Under the pieces are notes generated by a model. It was given only the letters and a program-made list of their open reading frames with translations, was not told the DNA's origin and did no database searches. Below, one piece after another: positions 18,957-27,459 of a stretch of DNA of 44,161 bases (position 1 is its first letter; each line of letters begins with the position of its first letter). Both the position numbers and the translations under genes were made by a program. The DNA is taken from contig JAKSUV010000008.1 in assembly GCA_024408655.1 (NCBI GenBank), positions 1 to 44,161 of the forward strand, read 5' to 3'. The DNA is from Bacilli bacterium (lineage in GTDB: Bacteria > Bacillota_I > Bacilli_A > RFN20 > CAG-826).

Positions 18957-18999
18957 AATTAGTTTATGAACTAATTGATTTTACAAATAATTTGCAAAA
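18957..18999. promoter_or_regulatory. Two inverted repeats in the yitT/19048 divergent gap
   Basis: AATTAGTT-TATG-AACTAATT (18957-18976) is a perfect 8-bp inverted repeat, followed on the minus strand by seven T. Next to it, TTTTACAAAT and ATTTGCAAAA (18979-18988 and 18990-18999) form a near-perfect 21-base palindrome with one wobble. The second overlaps TTGCAA (18992-18997), which with TATCAT 17 bases on may be the promoter of the 19048 gene. They may be operators, or the first may be a minus-strand terminator. Confidence 0.4.
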
Positions 19000-19047
19000 G
19001 TGCCATAGGTAAGTTATCATAAACCGGTATCACATTAAGCAAAATTT

Positions 19048-19860
19048 ATGAAAATTTTAAAAGCGATTGGTAACGTTTTTGTGAAAATCTGGCGTTGGAT
19101 TAAGAACACCGCCTGGGTTCAACCCCTTTTAATTGTCGGTTTAATTTTCGGCGTGATTTTCTCGATTCCCGCGATTACGAGCTCAATTCAAAATTTAATT
19201 AAAAACAATAATAGCGCTAAGAAGTTCTTTGAAACCTACCAACTAACAATGGAAGGTGATGAGGATAGCAAAGCGCAACAGCTTTTAGAGCGTTATCGGA
19301 TTCATAGTGACGAATACGCTAAAGCTCAAGACAAAAAAGAAGTTATCAACAAGATTCCAGCGGAAGAAAAGAAATTTTTCTTGTTCTTCACTAGTTACGC
19401 CACCGTTGATGATGATTTAAAATCCGGATTTGAAATCGCACAAACTTATTGGAAAACCGAGACTTTTGATATCATTGATAACCTAGATTTTCATCTCTAT
19501 ACCATCTTCACTGATGAAAAGACCACCACCTCAACTACCAAGAAATCCGCGTTTGAAACTTTCATGGATAGCAAGAGTTGGTTCTTTGAAGAAGCGGCTG
19601 TAAACGCGGAAAATACTGAATATTTCAAAAACGGTAAGATTACTGAGGAGCAATTAACAAAACTTAGCGATTGTGATCCAAATAACTTTAATTTGCCTTT
19701 AATCATCCTCGTTGATTGGAACACCCTACTCACTAATCCTGATAATAAAAATATTGGTATCACTCAATTAACCTTTGGTTTAACTGGCGAAGATAACTGG
19801 GCTAGAGCGAAATTCCTTGTTGATTGTTGGAACGGCAAGGGCGAATTCGAACCTAAATAA
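19048..19860 (+). CDS. Membrane-anchored protein of unknown function
   Basis: A 270-residue protein with a basic N-terminus, one predicted membrane helix (about residues 25-50, PLLIVGLIFGVIFSIPAI) and a large soluble domain, probably outside the cell. The soluble part is rich in Glu, Lys, Phe and Thr. The segment DEKTTTSTTKKSAFETF and the later strand LPLIILVDWN are loosely thioredoxin-like in spacing but contain no CxxC. I do not recognise a family. The stop codon directly abuts the convergent coaD stop. No Shine-Dalgarno is visible before the ATG. Confidence 0.75.
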   Translation: MKILKAIGNVFVKIWRWIKNTAWVQPLLIVGLIFGVIFSIPAITSSIQNLIKNNNSAKKFFETYQLTMEGDEDSKAQQLLERYRIHSDEYAKAQDKKEVINKIPAEEKKFFLFFTSYATVDDDLKSGFEIAQTYWKTETFDIIDNLDFHLYTIFTDEKTTTSTTKKSAFETFMDSKSWFFEEAAVNAENTEYFKNGKITEEQLTKLSDCDPNNFNLPLIILVDWNTLLTNPDNKNIGITQLTFGLTGEDNWARAKFLVDCWNGKGEFEPK

Positions 19861-20331
19861 TTAAATTAGTTTAATGACTGAACGCGGGAGAAATTGATTT
19901 AAATCACTCCCGTTTTTAATTAGTTGTTTAATTTTGGTGGATGATAAATCTTTATAACTAACTTCGCAGGGATAAATAACGGTTTTAATCTCCGGCGCGA
20001 GCTGGTGATTAATCTTCGCCAGTTTATCTTCGTATTGTTGATCGGCCTTATTCCGCACTCCACGGACAAGAAACTTTGCATGATGATCGCGCGCGTAATT
20101 AACGGTATAACCTTTCGTGTAATCAACTTTGACACGGTCCAAACCTTTGACCGCCGCCTTCATCATCGCTAAACGTTTTTTACTCGTAAAATAAGCACGC
20201 TTTTTTGGATTAACGGCTAAAAGTAATATTACTTGATTAAAATCTTTTAAAGCGCGTTTAAGAATCGATAAATGTCCATTGGTAATCGGGTCAAAACTGC
20301 CCGCAAAAACTGCAACCTTTTTTACCGCCAT
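19861..20331 (-). CDS. coaD: Phosphopantetheine adenylyltransferase
   Basis: A 156-residue nucleotidyltransferase that converts 4'-phosphopantetheine and ATP to dephospho-CoA, the penultimate CoA step. It has the nucleotide-binding GSFDPITNGHLSIL (TNGH motif, about residues 11-24), FLVRGVRNKADQQYE, and the C-terminal SSTKIKQLIKNG. The length is normal. Its start overlaps the rsmD end by 10 bases, and rsmD-coaD pairing is a conserved Firmicute arrangement. CoaX at 8724-9458 supplies the first step of the same pathway. Confidence 0.96.
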   Translation of the reverse strand: MAVKKVAVFAGSFDPITNGHLSILKRALKDFNQVILLLAVNPKKRAYFTSKKRLAMMKAAVKGLDRVKVDYTKGYTVNYARDHHAKFLVRGVRNKADQQYEDKLAKINHQLAPEIKTVIYPCEVSYKDLSSTKIKQLIKNGSDLNQFLPRSVIKLI

Positions 20332-20858
20332 AAAATTTTAATTAGTGTCCGTCCATAACGGTAATCGCGTACTTTAGTAAAAGTGATATCGAGTTTAATT
20401 TCTTTTTCGCTTTCAATCACAATCACCGCTTGTTTCGATAGAAGTTCATCATCAACTAATTGCTGAACAATCTTCTTAATCACATCTAGTTGATATGGTG
20501 GATCAAGTATAACTAAATCAAATTTAATTCCGTCGTTTTTGAATTGCGCGAGTGCGAGTGAATAATCTGATGACAACACTTTTGCGTTCGTAATCTCTAG
20601 ATTATCAAGATTAGTTCTAATCGTTTTAAGCGCTTCGCGGTCATGGTCAACCAAATAGGCCAATTTCGCCCCACGACTGATGGCTTCAATGCCAAGGGCG
20701 CCACTACCCGCAAATAGATCTAAAACCGTTGCGCCTTGGACTAACTCGCCAAGCGCGGAGAAAAAACCCTCTTTCACGATATCCTTACTGGGACGGGTAT
20801 TTTTGCCTTTCGGCATCAATAATTCACGATGCCGATATAAACCAGCTACGACACGCAT
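20322..20858 (-). CDS. rsmD: 16S rRNA (guanine966-N2)-methyltransferase
   Basis: A 178-residue SAM-dependent enzyme that methylates G966 of 16S rRNA. The N-terminus MRVVAGLYRHREL matches the family start, so I chose ATG 20858 over the upstream ATG at 20867. The SAM motif is VLDLFAGSGALGIEAISRGA and the catalytic motif is DPPYQ. TATAAT (minus strand, 20869-20874) lies 10 bases before this ATG and only one base before the upstream ATG. The upstream ATG is therefore untenable as the start and the transcript is probably leaderless. Confidence 0.94.
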   Translation of the reverse strand: MRVVAGLYRHRELLMPKGKNTRPSKDIVKEGFFSALGELVQGATVLDLFAGSGALGIEAISRGAKLAYLVDHDREALKTIRTNLDNLEITNAKVLSSDYSLALAQFKNDGIKFDLVILDPPYQLDVIKKIVQQLVDDELLSKQAVIVIESEKEIKLDITFTKVRDYRYGRTLIKILWR

Positions 20859-20868
20859 AACAACCATA

Positions 20869-20927
20869 ATTATACAAAAAATTTCAAAAAAATATTGAAA
20901 TGTTATGCATATAGCATAAAATATAAA
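20869..20927. promoter_or_regulatory. Divergent promoters of rsmD and the deformylase fusion gene
   Basis: The minus-strand -10 TATAAT (20869-20874) serves rsmD. On the plus strand TTGAAA (20895-20900) precedes two candidate -10 boxes, CATAAA (20915-20920) and TATAAA (20922-20927). The second is 5 bases from the ATG. The plus-strand -35/-10 spacings (14 or 21) are not ideal, so which pair is used is uncertain. Confidence 0.45.
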
Positions 20928-20932
20928 ATTGT

Positions 20933-23293
20933 ATGGATAATTTTCCTAACGGCAATTTAACAAAAGCTGACCTTGTTTTATATGGTCACGTGATTACTCT
21001 TGATAATAAAAAAACTACCGCGGAAGCTGTGGCGAGCAAAGATGGCAAAATTATTTTTATTGGTAGCAAGAGTGACGCCGAAAATTACATTGATAAAAAA
21101 ACCAAAGTCGTCGATTACCAAGATAACTATATTTATCCTGGTTTTGTTGATGGTCACGCCCATCCAAGTATGATGGGTGCGGGTCTCTCTTCCGGTTGTT
21201 TATGTACGAATGACGATACCGCTGCTCAAACGATTGCGAAACTTAACCGTTATATCGCCGCTCATCCAGATAAAGCCTTCTATTCGACTTATGGTTCTTA
21301 CGCTAGTTTAAGTCAAGGTAAACATCATTTCACTTGTAAAATGCTAGATGAAAAAGTTCGATTAAATGGACAACCATTAAATCGTCCTCTCATCGTTATT
21401 GATGCAAGTGGACACTCAGGTTGCCTTAATAGTGCAGCGCTTAATTTTATCCGCGAACGTTTCCTCATCACCGATGATGCAAAATTTGTTAAAGATAACG
21501 ATTTCTATGATATGTTTGGACTCGAAGATTATGGTCATGGACCCGAACTCGATGGGAATGTGTGCGAAACGCCATTTCATATCATCGCTCTTCACATCCC
21601 ACGGAATATTGAAGAAGTTAAAAGTAGCATTTTAAATACCCAAAAAAGACTTTATCTACCAACCGGTTACACCACCATCGGCGATTGCACCATTATCAAT
21701 GACTCCGCCGTCCAACTCGTCGAAGCGATGTATCAATTAGCGGTTGAAGGCAAACTCAAATACAAAGTTCGTTCCTTTTTCTTAATCGACGAAATTAGCA
21801 CCGCAAGTGCGAAAGAACAAATTCAAGTCGCGATTGAAATGCGAAAAAAATATTCGCACGAATTCTTTAAAATTGTCGGTGTGAAATTATTTATTGATGG
21901 CACAACGGAAAAATATAGTGCATATACAACAGAAAATTATGTTGATAATCCGTTTGAGCGTTATTATCCACAAGGATATCGTGGCATTTTCCGTTGGCGT
22001 GAGAGTTTACGGCACGGCGCTCCTTCGATGGCAGAACTAATTGTCGAGGCGAATAAAAACGATTTAGCCGTTGATGTACACGCTTATGGGGATGGGGCCG
22101 TCCGTTTCGCGTTAAATGAATTCGGTAAAGCTTACCAAATTTATCCTTATAATCGTAATAGCATCGCCCACTGCGCTTATATTCGTGATGAAGACGTTCC
22201 TTTATTTGAAAAATACCATGTGACCCCGCTTGTCGCACCTCATTGGTCTGTGCGGAAGCAAGCGGCGGATCGCTATGAAGAAGAAATTTATGGTAAATAT
22301 GACCCACAAAATCCGGATAAACGGAGCATTCAACGTGGTTATTTAATTAAATCCTTATTTGGTCAAGATAATCATAACCGCGTTTCCTTCCACACGGATG
22401 GGATGTGTCCTGAAGGTGTTCCTTACATGATTTATGCCGCGGTAAACCGGGTTGATCCGGATAATGCTGACCCAACTTCGCCGAACTATCTTGGCCCCCG
22501 TGATGCACACGAATGTATCACTCCCGATTTAGCGTTACGGGCATTAACCCGTGATCCCGCTTATTTACTATTCGAAGAAAATAATATTGGTGTTATCGAA
22601 GTTGGTCGCGCCGCAGACTTCTCAATTTATCCGTGTGACTTTACGGATCCAAAAACGACTGCCCAAACTAATTATAAAGTTAGTAAGACGCCGGTCATTG
22701 CCACATATGTAAACGGCAAAATTATGGTTGGCGCCCACCATAGTAAAAAACTTAATATTGTTAAAGACAATAACCCAAGTCTTCGTAATAAATCAGTTGA
22801 TGTCACTTTACCGATCAGCAAAGAAGACGAAGAAACGATTACCGATATGATGGAATATTTAAAAAACAGCCAAAATGAAAATTACCGGAAAACTCATCCG
22901 GAGGTGCGCGAAGGGATTGGTCTTGCCGCTCCCCAAATCGGCATTAATAAAAAAATGATTGTGGTTCATTTAACTAATGAAGACGGAGTAGAAATCTCAC
23001 ACGCCCTCGTGAACCCAAAGATTGTTTCCACAAGCGCTAAACAATGCTACTTAAAAGGTGGCGAAGGCTGTTTAAGTGTTGATGAAACGCACGATGGCTA
23101 TGTCTTCCGTCATTACGCCATTCGCGTTGAAGGCTATGACGCTTTATTAAAACAAAACGTTTCCTTTAAAGCGCAGGGTCTAGAAGCCATCGTTTTACAA
23201 CACGAAATCGATCATCTTTCGGGTATTCTATATTATGACCGGATTAATAAACTTGATCCTTTATCAGCGCCCGAAGATTTTATTGCGCTTTAA
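20933..23293 (+). CDS. Amidohydrolase fused to peptide deformylase
   Basis: A 786-residue two-domain protein. Residues 1 to about 600 form a YtcJ-like amidohydrolase (amidohydrolase_3) with metal-site motifs GFVDGHAHP (70-78), VDVHAYGDGAV (380-390), AHCAYIRDED and FHTDGMCPEG. Residues about 606-775 form a complete type 2 peptide deformylase with GIGLAAPQIG (661-670), EGCLS (711-715) and QHEIDHL (756-762), so all three metal ligands (Cys713, His757, His761) and the catalytic Glu are present. The insert MMEYLKNSQNENY is typical of Gram-positive deformylases. The deformylase removes formyl from nascent proteins; the amidohydrolase substrate is unknown. There is no stop, frameshift or Shine-Dalgarno at the junction. 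rnjA follows, as near defB in Bacillus. Confidence 0.93.
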   Translation: MDNFPNGNLTKADLVLYGHVITLDNKKTTAEAVASKDGKIIFIGSKSDAENYIDKKTKVVDYQDNYIYPGFVDGHAHPSMMGAGLSSGCLCTNDDTAAQTIAKLNRYIAAHPDKAFYSTYGSYASLSQGKHHFTCKMLDEKVRLNGQPLNRPLIVIDASGHSGCLNSAALNFIRERFLITDDAKFVKDNDFYDMFGLEDYGHGPELDGNVCETPFHIIALHIPRNIEEVKSSILNTQKRLYLPTGYTTIGDCTIINDSAVQLVEAMYQLAVEGKLKYKVRSFFLIDEISTASAKEQIQVAIEMRKKYSHEFFKIVGVKLFIDGTTEKYSAYTTENYVDNPFERYYPQGYRGIFRWRESLRHGAPSMAELIVEANKNDLAVDVHAYGDGAVRFALNEFGKAYQIYPYNRNSIAHCAYIRDEDVPLFEKYHVTPLVAPHWSVRKQAADRYEEEIYGKYDPQNPDKRSIQRGYLIKSLFGQDNHNRVSFHTDGMCPEGVPYMIYAAVNRVDPDNADPTSPNYLGPRDAHECITPDLALRALTRDPAYLLFEENNIGVIEVGRAADFSIYPCDFTDPKTTAQTNYKVSKTPVIATYVNGKIMVGAHHSKKLNIVKDNNPSLRNKSVDVTLPISKEDEETITDMMEYLKNSQNENYRKTHPEVREGIGLAAPQIGINKKMIVVHLTNEDGVEISHALVNPKIVSTSAKQCYLKGGEGCLSVDETHDGYVFRHYAIRVEGYDALLKQNVSFKAQGLEAIVLQHEIDHLSGILYYDRINKLDPLSAPEDFIAL

Positions 23294-23350
23294 TAAATAA
23301 TTAGTATTCTTAGAGAAATTGCTATACAATATCATTACCATTTTTAAATT

Positions 23351-25021
23351 ATGAATAACTTTTCTAGCCATGATGGTGTTTCTATCTATGCGCTTGGGGG
23401 TTTAGGCGAAGTTGGTAAAAATACTTATTGCCTTGAAACCGAACAATCGATTGTTTTAATCGACGCTGGCGTGAAATTCCCCGAAGCCAATTTACCCGGT
23501 GTTGACTACGTCATCCCGGATTACACCCATCTCAAATTAAACAAACACAAGATTAAAGCTTTAATTATTACGCACGGCCACGAAGACCATATTGGGGGCA
23601 TTCCGTTTTTAATCCAGATGGTTCATATCCCTACCGTTTATGCCCCAAAACTTGCCGCTGAGCTCATTCGTCATAAACTTGACATGATGCGGGTGAGAGA
23701 ACCAATTAACATCGTCGAATATAACGCGAATTCCCATTTAAAAATTAATGGCGATGAATTTAAAATTAATTTCTTCCGAGTCACTCACTCGATTCCTGAC
23801 GCTTATGGCGTCGTGATTGACACAAAAGAAGGTCGTATCGCCACCACGGGCGACTTTAAAGTTGATTTAACTCCCGTTGGTGAACAAATGGAACTAAACA
23901 AAATTGCCCACTTTGGTGAACAAGGAGTGGATTTATTACTTAGTGATTCTACGAACGCCGAAATCGAAGGTTATACCCCAAGTGAAAAAAATGTTTTTCA
24001 ATCGTTAAACGATGTTTTCCGGAAAGCGCCGGGCCGTATTATTGTCTCCACCTTTAGTAGTAATATTTCGCGGATTCAACAAGTGGCAATTGCCGCGTAT
24101 CGTCATCACCGCAAGATTGCGATTGTGGGTCGCAGTATGGAATTTGCGATTCAAGTATCACGTAAATATGGTTATATCAAGATTCCCGATGACGCAATCA
24201 TTAATAGCGAAAATGTGAATAATTTTAAGACGCACGAAATTTGTATCATTTGTACGGGCTCCCAAGGTGAAGTTAATGCCGCGCTCAGCAAGATTGCCGC
24301 GGGCGAGCATAAAAGTATTCATGTAATCCCCGGTGATACCATCGTCTTTTCCTCTTCACCAATCCCCGGGAATGGCGAAGCGATTGATCGCTTAATTAAT
24401 ACGCTTAGTAAACGGGGCGCAAATGTTTTAACTAATGGCATGTTCTCACTGCATAGTTCTGGTCACCCGAGTCGCCAAGAATTACGTTTAATGTTAAAAC
24501 TCTTTCAACCCAAATACTTTATGCCCGATCATGGTGAATACCGGATGCTTAAACTCCATGCGATGATTGCCGAAAGTCTTGGCATTCCGAAGGAAAACAT
24601 CTTTATTAACGATAATGGTAACTCCTTAGTGCTTCGTAATCATATCGTCACGCGTGGTAAGAATGTACCCGTTGATGATATTTATCTTGATGGCTATAAC
24701 ATTAATGGCATTTCAAGTAACATCATCCGGGAACGGAAGATGCTTAAAGAAGAAGGGCTAATCGCTATTACGGCGACCATTGATAACCGTGACCATAAAT
24801 TATTAAAACGGCCCCGGGTTTATTACAAAGGTTTCGTCATTAATAACGAAGATAAGTTCCGGACGGCCGTTGAAAACGCGGTGTATGATGAACTCATTCA
24901 TTCATTACGTCTTAGTAACGAAGAAATTAAAGCGAAGATGTTATCAACCGCGCTTAACGCGATTCGCCAAGTGACGGAACGTAACCCACTTATTGTGCCA
25001 ATTTTATTAACGAGTAACTAA
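23351..25021 (+). CDS. rnjA: Ribonuclease J
   Basis: A 556-residue metallo-beta-lactamase/beta-CASP ribonuclease with 5'-3' exonuclease and endonuclease activity, central to mRNA decay and rRNA maturation in Firmicutes. Seen: LGGLGEVGKNTY near the N-terminus, the zinc motif THGHEDHIGGIP (about residues 74-85), the HSIPDAYGVVI and TGDFKVDLTPVG ligand strands, and the beta-CASP segments SGHPSRQELRLML and MPDHGEYRML. Length matches RNase J1. The upstream -10 (TATACAAT, 23323-23330) leaves a leader of about 15 bases without a Shine-Dalgarno. The stop codon overlaps the maf start by one base (TAATG). Confidence 0.96.
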   Translation: MNNFSSHDGVSIYALGGLGEVGKNTYCLETEQSIVLIDAGVKFPEANLPGVDYVIPDYTHLKLNKHKIKALIITHGHEDHIGGIPFLIQMVHIPTVYAPKLAAELIRHKLDMMRVREPINIVEYNANSHLKINGDEFKINFFRVTHSIPDAYGVVIDTKEGRIATTGDFKVDLTPVGEQMELNKIAHFGEQGVDLLLSDSTNAEIEGYTPSEKNVFQSLNDVFRKAPGRIIVSTFSSNISRIQQVAIAAYRHHRKIAIVGRSMEFAIQVSRKYGYIKIPDDAIINSENVNNFKTHEICIICTGSQGEVNAALSKIAAGEHKSIHVIPGDTIVFSSSPIPGNGEAIDRLINTLSKRGANVLTNGMFSLHSSGHPSRQELRLMLKLFQPKYFMPDHGEYRMLKLHAMIAESLGIPKENIFINDNGNSLVLRNHIVTRGKNVPVDDIYLDGYNINGISSNIIRERKMLKEEGLIAITATIDNRDHKLLKRPRVYYKGFVINNEDKFRTAVENAVYDELIHSLRLSNEEIKAKMLSTALNAIRQVTERNPLIVPILLTSN

Positions 25022-25554
25022 TGCTCATCTTAGCGTCTTCTTCGCCACGAAGAAAAGAATTAATTAAAAAAATAACTCATCGTTTTAAAGTCGTTAAACC
25101 AAATGTTGATGAGCGTCACTACCATTTTCCTATCGCGATCTATCCGCTTAAGTTAGCGGAGCTAAAAGCGAATGAAGTGAAGAAGCGTTACCCTCATGAC
25201 GATGTCTTAGCGTGTGACACGATTGTTGTCTTAAATAATAAAATTATTAATAAACCAAAAGATGATAAAGACGCGATTCGCATTTTAAAACTTTTAAGTA
25301 ATAAAACACATATTGTCGTAAGTGGTTATGTTTATCTAGGTCAAAAACGAATAATTAAGCGAATCGTTAAAACTAAAGTGACCTTTAATAAACTATCGAC
25401 TTCATTAATTAATGAATATGTTAAAAAAGGTTTAGCGAATGGTAAGGCCGGCGCCTATGGTATTCAAGATGGATATCCTTTAGTTAAATCAATTGATGGT
25501 AGCTATGATAATGTGGTAGGACTACCGACAGAAGATATTAAAAAATGCTTATAA
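25021..25554 (+). CDS. maf: Maf-family nucleoside triphosphate pyrophosphatase
   Basis: A 177-residue protein with the Maf signature LILASSSPRRKELI at the N-terminus, the VDERHYHFP segment, the central ACDTIVV (catalytic Asp) and the C-terminal GKAGAYGIQDGYPLVKSIDGSYDNVVGLP. Maf proteins hydrolyse modified or canonical (d)NTPs and affect septum formation when overproduced. The start codon overlaps the rnjA stop, so translation is coupled. The end overlaps the convergent lipoprotein gene by 6 bases. Confidence 0.95.
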   Translation: MLILASSSPRRKELIKKITHRFKVVKPNVDERHYHFPIAIYPLKLAELKANEVKKRYPHDDVLACDTIVVLNNKIINKPKDDKDAIRILKLLSNKTHIVVSGYVYLGQKRIIKRIVKTKVTFNKLSTSLINEYVKKGLANGKAGAYGIQDGYPLVKSIDGSYDNVVGLPTEDIKKCL

Positions 25555-25920
25555 AGTACCAAGTTCGCCAACGCTTGAATCGTACCTAATAATTTCTACT
25601 GCTTGCCGATACAATTGTCCTTGTTTACCTTCTTCCATATCTGGCACCACTTCATCGGCCGGTTCGTAATAGAAATAATAAGAATAGTACGAAACAGAGT
25701 TTACTGAAAAAGTTGAATAATAGAAGCAAGTTTGATTTAATTCCGGCGTCTCTGGAATATTTTTGATGTATGCATAATTGCAGCTTTTATATTCAATAAC
25801 GCCGCTATACTCGACCTGAATTATCTTCTTCCACTTTTCATAGCCTTTGCTAGGCACTCCTTTGCTACACGCCAACAAAAAAGGCGCGATAGCAAAAATC
25901 GACAAAAATTTATTTTTCAT
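25549..25920 (-). CDS. Predicted small lipoprotein
   Basis: A 123-residue protein with a lipobox LLAC (Cys at about residue 18) after a hydrophobic signal, so it is predicted to be surface-anchored. The mature part is unusually rich in Tyr and Ser (YYSTFSVNSVSYYSYYFYY region). I chose ATG 25920, because GGAGA 6 bases upstream is a good Shine-Dalgarno; the longer reading (from 25938) has none. On the minus strand TTGACT and TACAAT lie further upstream with a spacer of about 15 bases containing a T-run. No family recognised. Confidence 0.75.
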   Translation of the reverse strand: MKNKFLSIFAIAPFLLACSKGVPSKGYEKWKKIIQVEYSGVIEYKSCNYAYIKNIPETPELNQTCFYYSTFSVNSVSYYSYYFYYEPADEVVPDMEEGKQGQLYRQAVEIIRYDSSVGELGTL

Positions 25921-25978
25921 ATAAGTTCTCCATACCAAAAATTGTATTTAGAAAAAAAAAAAGTCAATGTTTAGTGAT

Positions 25979-26404
25979 TTACTTCTTCGCGTCAAACTTA
26001 CTTTCGCAGGTCTTATACGTTGGACAAATTTTGCAATTCGCTAAAGCGTATTCCTTGGCGCGCGGAATAAAACTCGTAATATCGTATTCGTTATAACCCA
26101 CTTGCATCTCACGGTCGTTCACAATGATTGGGCGGTGTAATACACTGGGGTTTTTTAGGATGAAATCGATGATTTCACTGACCTTCATTTTGTCTAAATT
26201 AATTTTCTGATTTTTTAGAATCTTACTGCGCATCGAAATAATATCTTCGGTGCCGTTTTCGCTTTTGGTGAGTAGATAAAGAAGATCGCCATAATTAAGG
26301 TCCTTAAAAATATTTATCTCTTGAAACGGAATTTTCCGCCGCTTAAAGAATTCACGAACTTTTCGACAACTTTGACACGATGGTGAGATGTAGACTTTTA
26401 GCAT
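25979..26404 (-). CDS. Spx/ArsC-family regulator
   Basis: A 141-residue thioredoxin-fold protein. It starts MLKVYISPSCQSCRKVREFF with the redox CxxC at residues 10-13, and carries the Spx hallmark HRPIIVND and QVGYNEYDITSFIPR. Spx binds the RNA polymerase alpha C-terminal domain to reprogram transcription under disulfide stress. An unusual C-terminal tail contains three more Cys (ANCKICPTYKTCESK). I chose ATG 26404, because it matches the family start and lies 6 bases after a TTTACA-17-TATAAT promoter, which indicates a leaderless mRNA; the longer reading (26443) overlaps the promoter. Arsenate reductase is less likely. Confidence 0.87.
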   Translation of the reverse strand: MLKVYISPSCQSCRKVREFFKRRKIPFQEINIFKDLNYGDLLYLLTKSENGTEDIISMRSKILKNQKINLDKMKVSEIIDFILKNPSVLHRPIIVNDREMQVGYNEYDITSFIPRAKEYALANCKICPTYKTCESKFDAKK

Positions 26405-26410
26405 ATCTAA

Positions 26411-26451
26411 ATTATAGTTTTTGATGTAAAAAGTGTAAAGCAAGATATAAT
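26411..26451. promoter_or_regulatory. Overlapping divergent promoters of spx and trpS
   Basis: Minus strand: TTTACA (26434-26439), 17-base spacer, TATAAT (26411-26416), ATG 6 bases later. Plus strand: TTGATG (26421-26426), 19-base spacer, TATAAT (26446-26451), trpS ATG at 26473. The two promoters overlap, so only one polymerase can bind at a time. Confidence 0.65.
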
Positions 26452-26472
26452 AAATAGCGTTAGGAGTTTAGT

Positions 26473-27459
26473 ATGCGGATTTTAAGTGGCATTAAACCAA
26501 CTGGCCAATTAACCTTAGGGAATTATATTGGCGCCTTAAGAAACTTCAAAACCTTTCAAGACAAGGGTGAATGTTTCATTTTTATCGCGGACTTACACGC
26601 CTTAACTTTACCAATTGACCCCAAAGTATTACGGAGTAATAGTTTAGATATTGCCGCTTTCTATTTAGCAAGTGGCCTTGATCCAAAAAAGTGCACCCTC
26701 TTTTTACAAAGTGAAGTGAGCGCACACGCAGAGGCTAACGCCATTCTCCAAAACTATTTATACATGGGCGAGTTAAGTCGGATGACCCAGTTTAAAGAAA
26801 AATCCCACACGATGAAAGATAGTGCGATTGGTTTAGGTTTATTTGCTTATCCCGTCTTAATGAGCGCCGATATTTTACTTTATGACGCTAATGTCGTTCC
26901 CGTCGGTGAAGACCAAACCCAACACATTGAATTAACCCGTGACTTAGTAAATCGTTTTAATAAACGCTATGGCAAAATTTTAATTATGCCAAAAGCAGAA
27001 GTCGGTAAAGTTGGTAAGCGGATTATGTCTTTATCTGACCCAACTAAGAAAATGAGTAAATCTGATGTGAAAGGCGACATCTATTTAAAAGATGATATGG
27101 CCACCGTCCGAAAAAAGATTATGAGTGCGGTCACCGATAGTGGTAACGAAATAAAATACGATGTCGAACATAAACCGGGTATTTCTAACCTTTTAGTTAT
27201 CTACGCGGCTTTAAAAGACATCGACTTAAAAGAAGCGGAAGCCCATTTTAAAGGATATCGTTACGGCGACTTTAAAAAAGCGGTAGCCGATGCGGTTGTC
27301 GCTGAACTTGAACCCTTCCAAAAACGTTATCAAGAATTTATTAATAGCGGAAAAATTATGGACATCCTTCACGCGGGCGCAAAAAAAGCGAGCGTGATTG
27401 CAAACGCCACGCTCCGACGGATTAAACACGCCGTTGGCTTACTCGATGAAAACAAGTGA
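26473..27459 (+). CDS. trpS: Tryptophanyl-tRNA synthetase
   Basis: A 328-residue class Ic synthetase that charges tRNA-Trp. Motifs: SGIKPTGQLTLGNYIGAL (HIGH-type region near the N-terminus), the central YPVLMSADILLY and GEDQTQHIELTRDL, and KKMSKSD. A Shine-Dalgarno AGGAG lies 6 bases before the ATG and the transcript leader is too short for a T-box. The last 14 bases overlap the following HAD gene. Confidence 0.96.
   Translation: MRILSGIKPTGQLTLGNYIGALRNFKTFQDKGECFIFIADLHALTLPIDPKVLRSNSLDIAAFYLASGLDPKKCTLFLQSEVSAHAEANAILQNYLYMGELSRMTQFKEKSHTMKDSAIGLGLFAYPVLMSADILLYDANVVPVGEDQTQHIELTRDLVNRFNKRYGKILIMPKAEVGKVGKRIMSLSDPTKKMSKSDVKGDIYLKDDMATVRKKIMSAVTDSGNEIKYDVEHKPGISNLLVIYAALKDIDLKEAEAHFKGYRYGDFKKAVADAVVAELEPFQKRYQEFINSGKIMDILHAGAKKASVIANATLRRIKHAVGLLDENK

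Noticed and set aside
20859-20867. Upstream ATG for rsmD
   Set aside because: It is one base from the TATAAT box, and the family N-terminus (MRVVAGLYR) begins at the next ATG.
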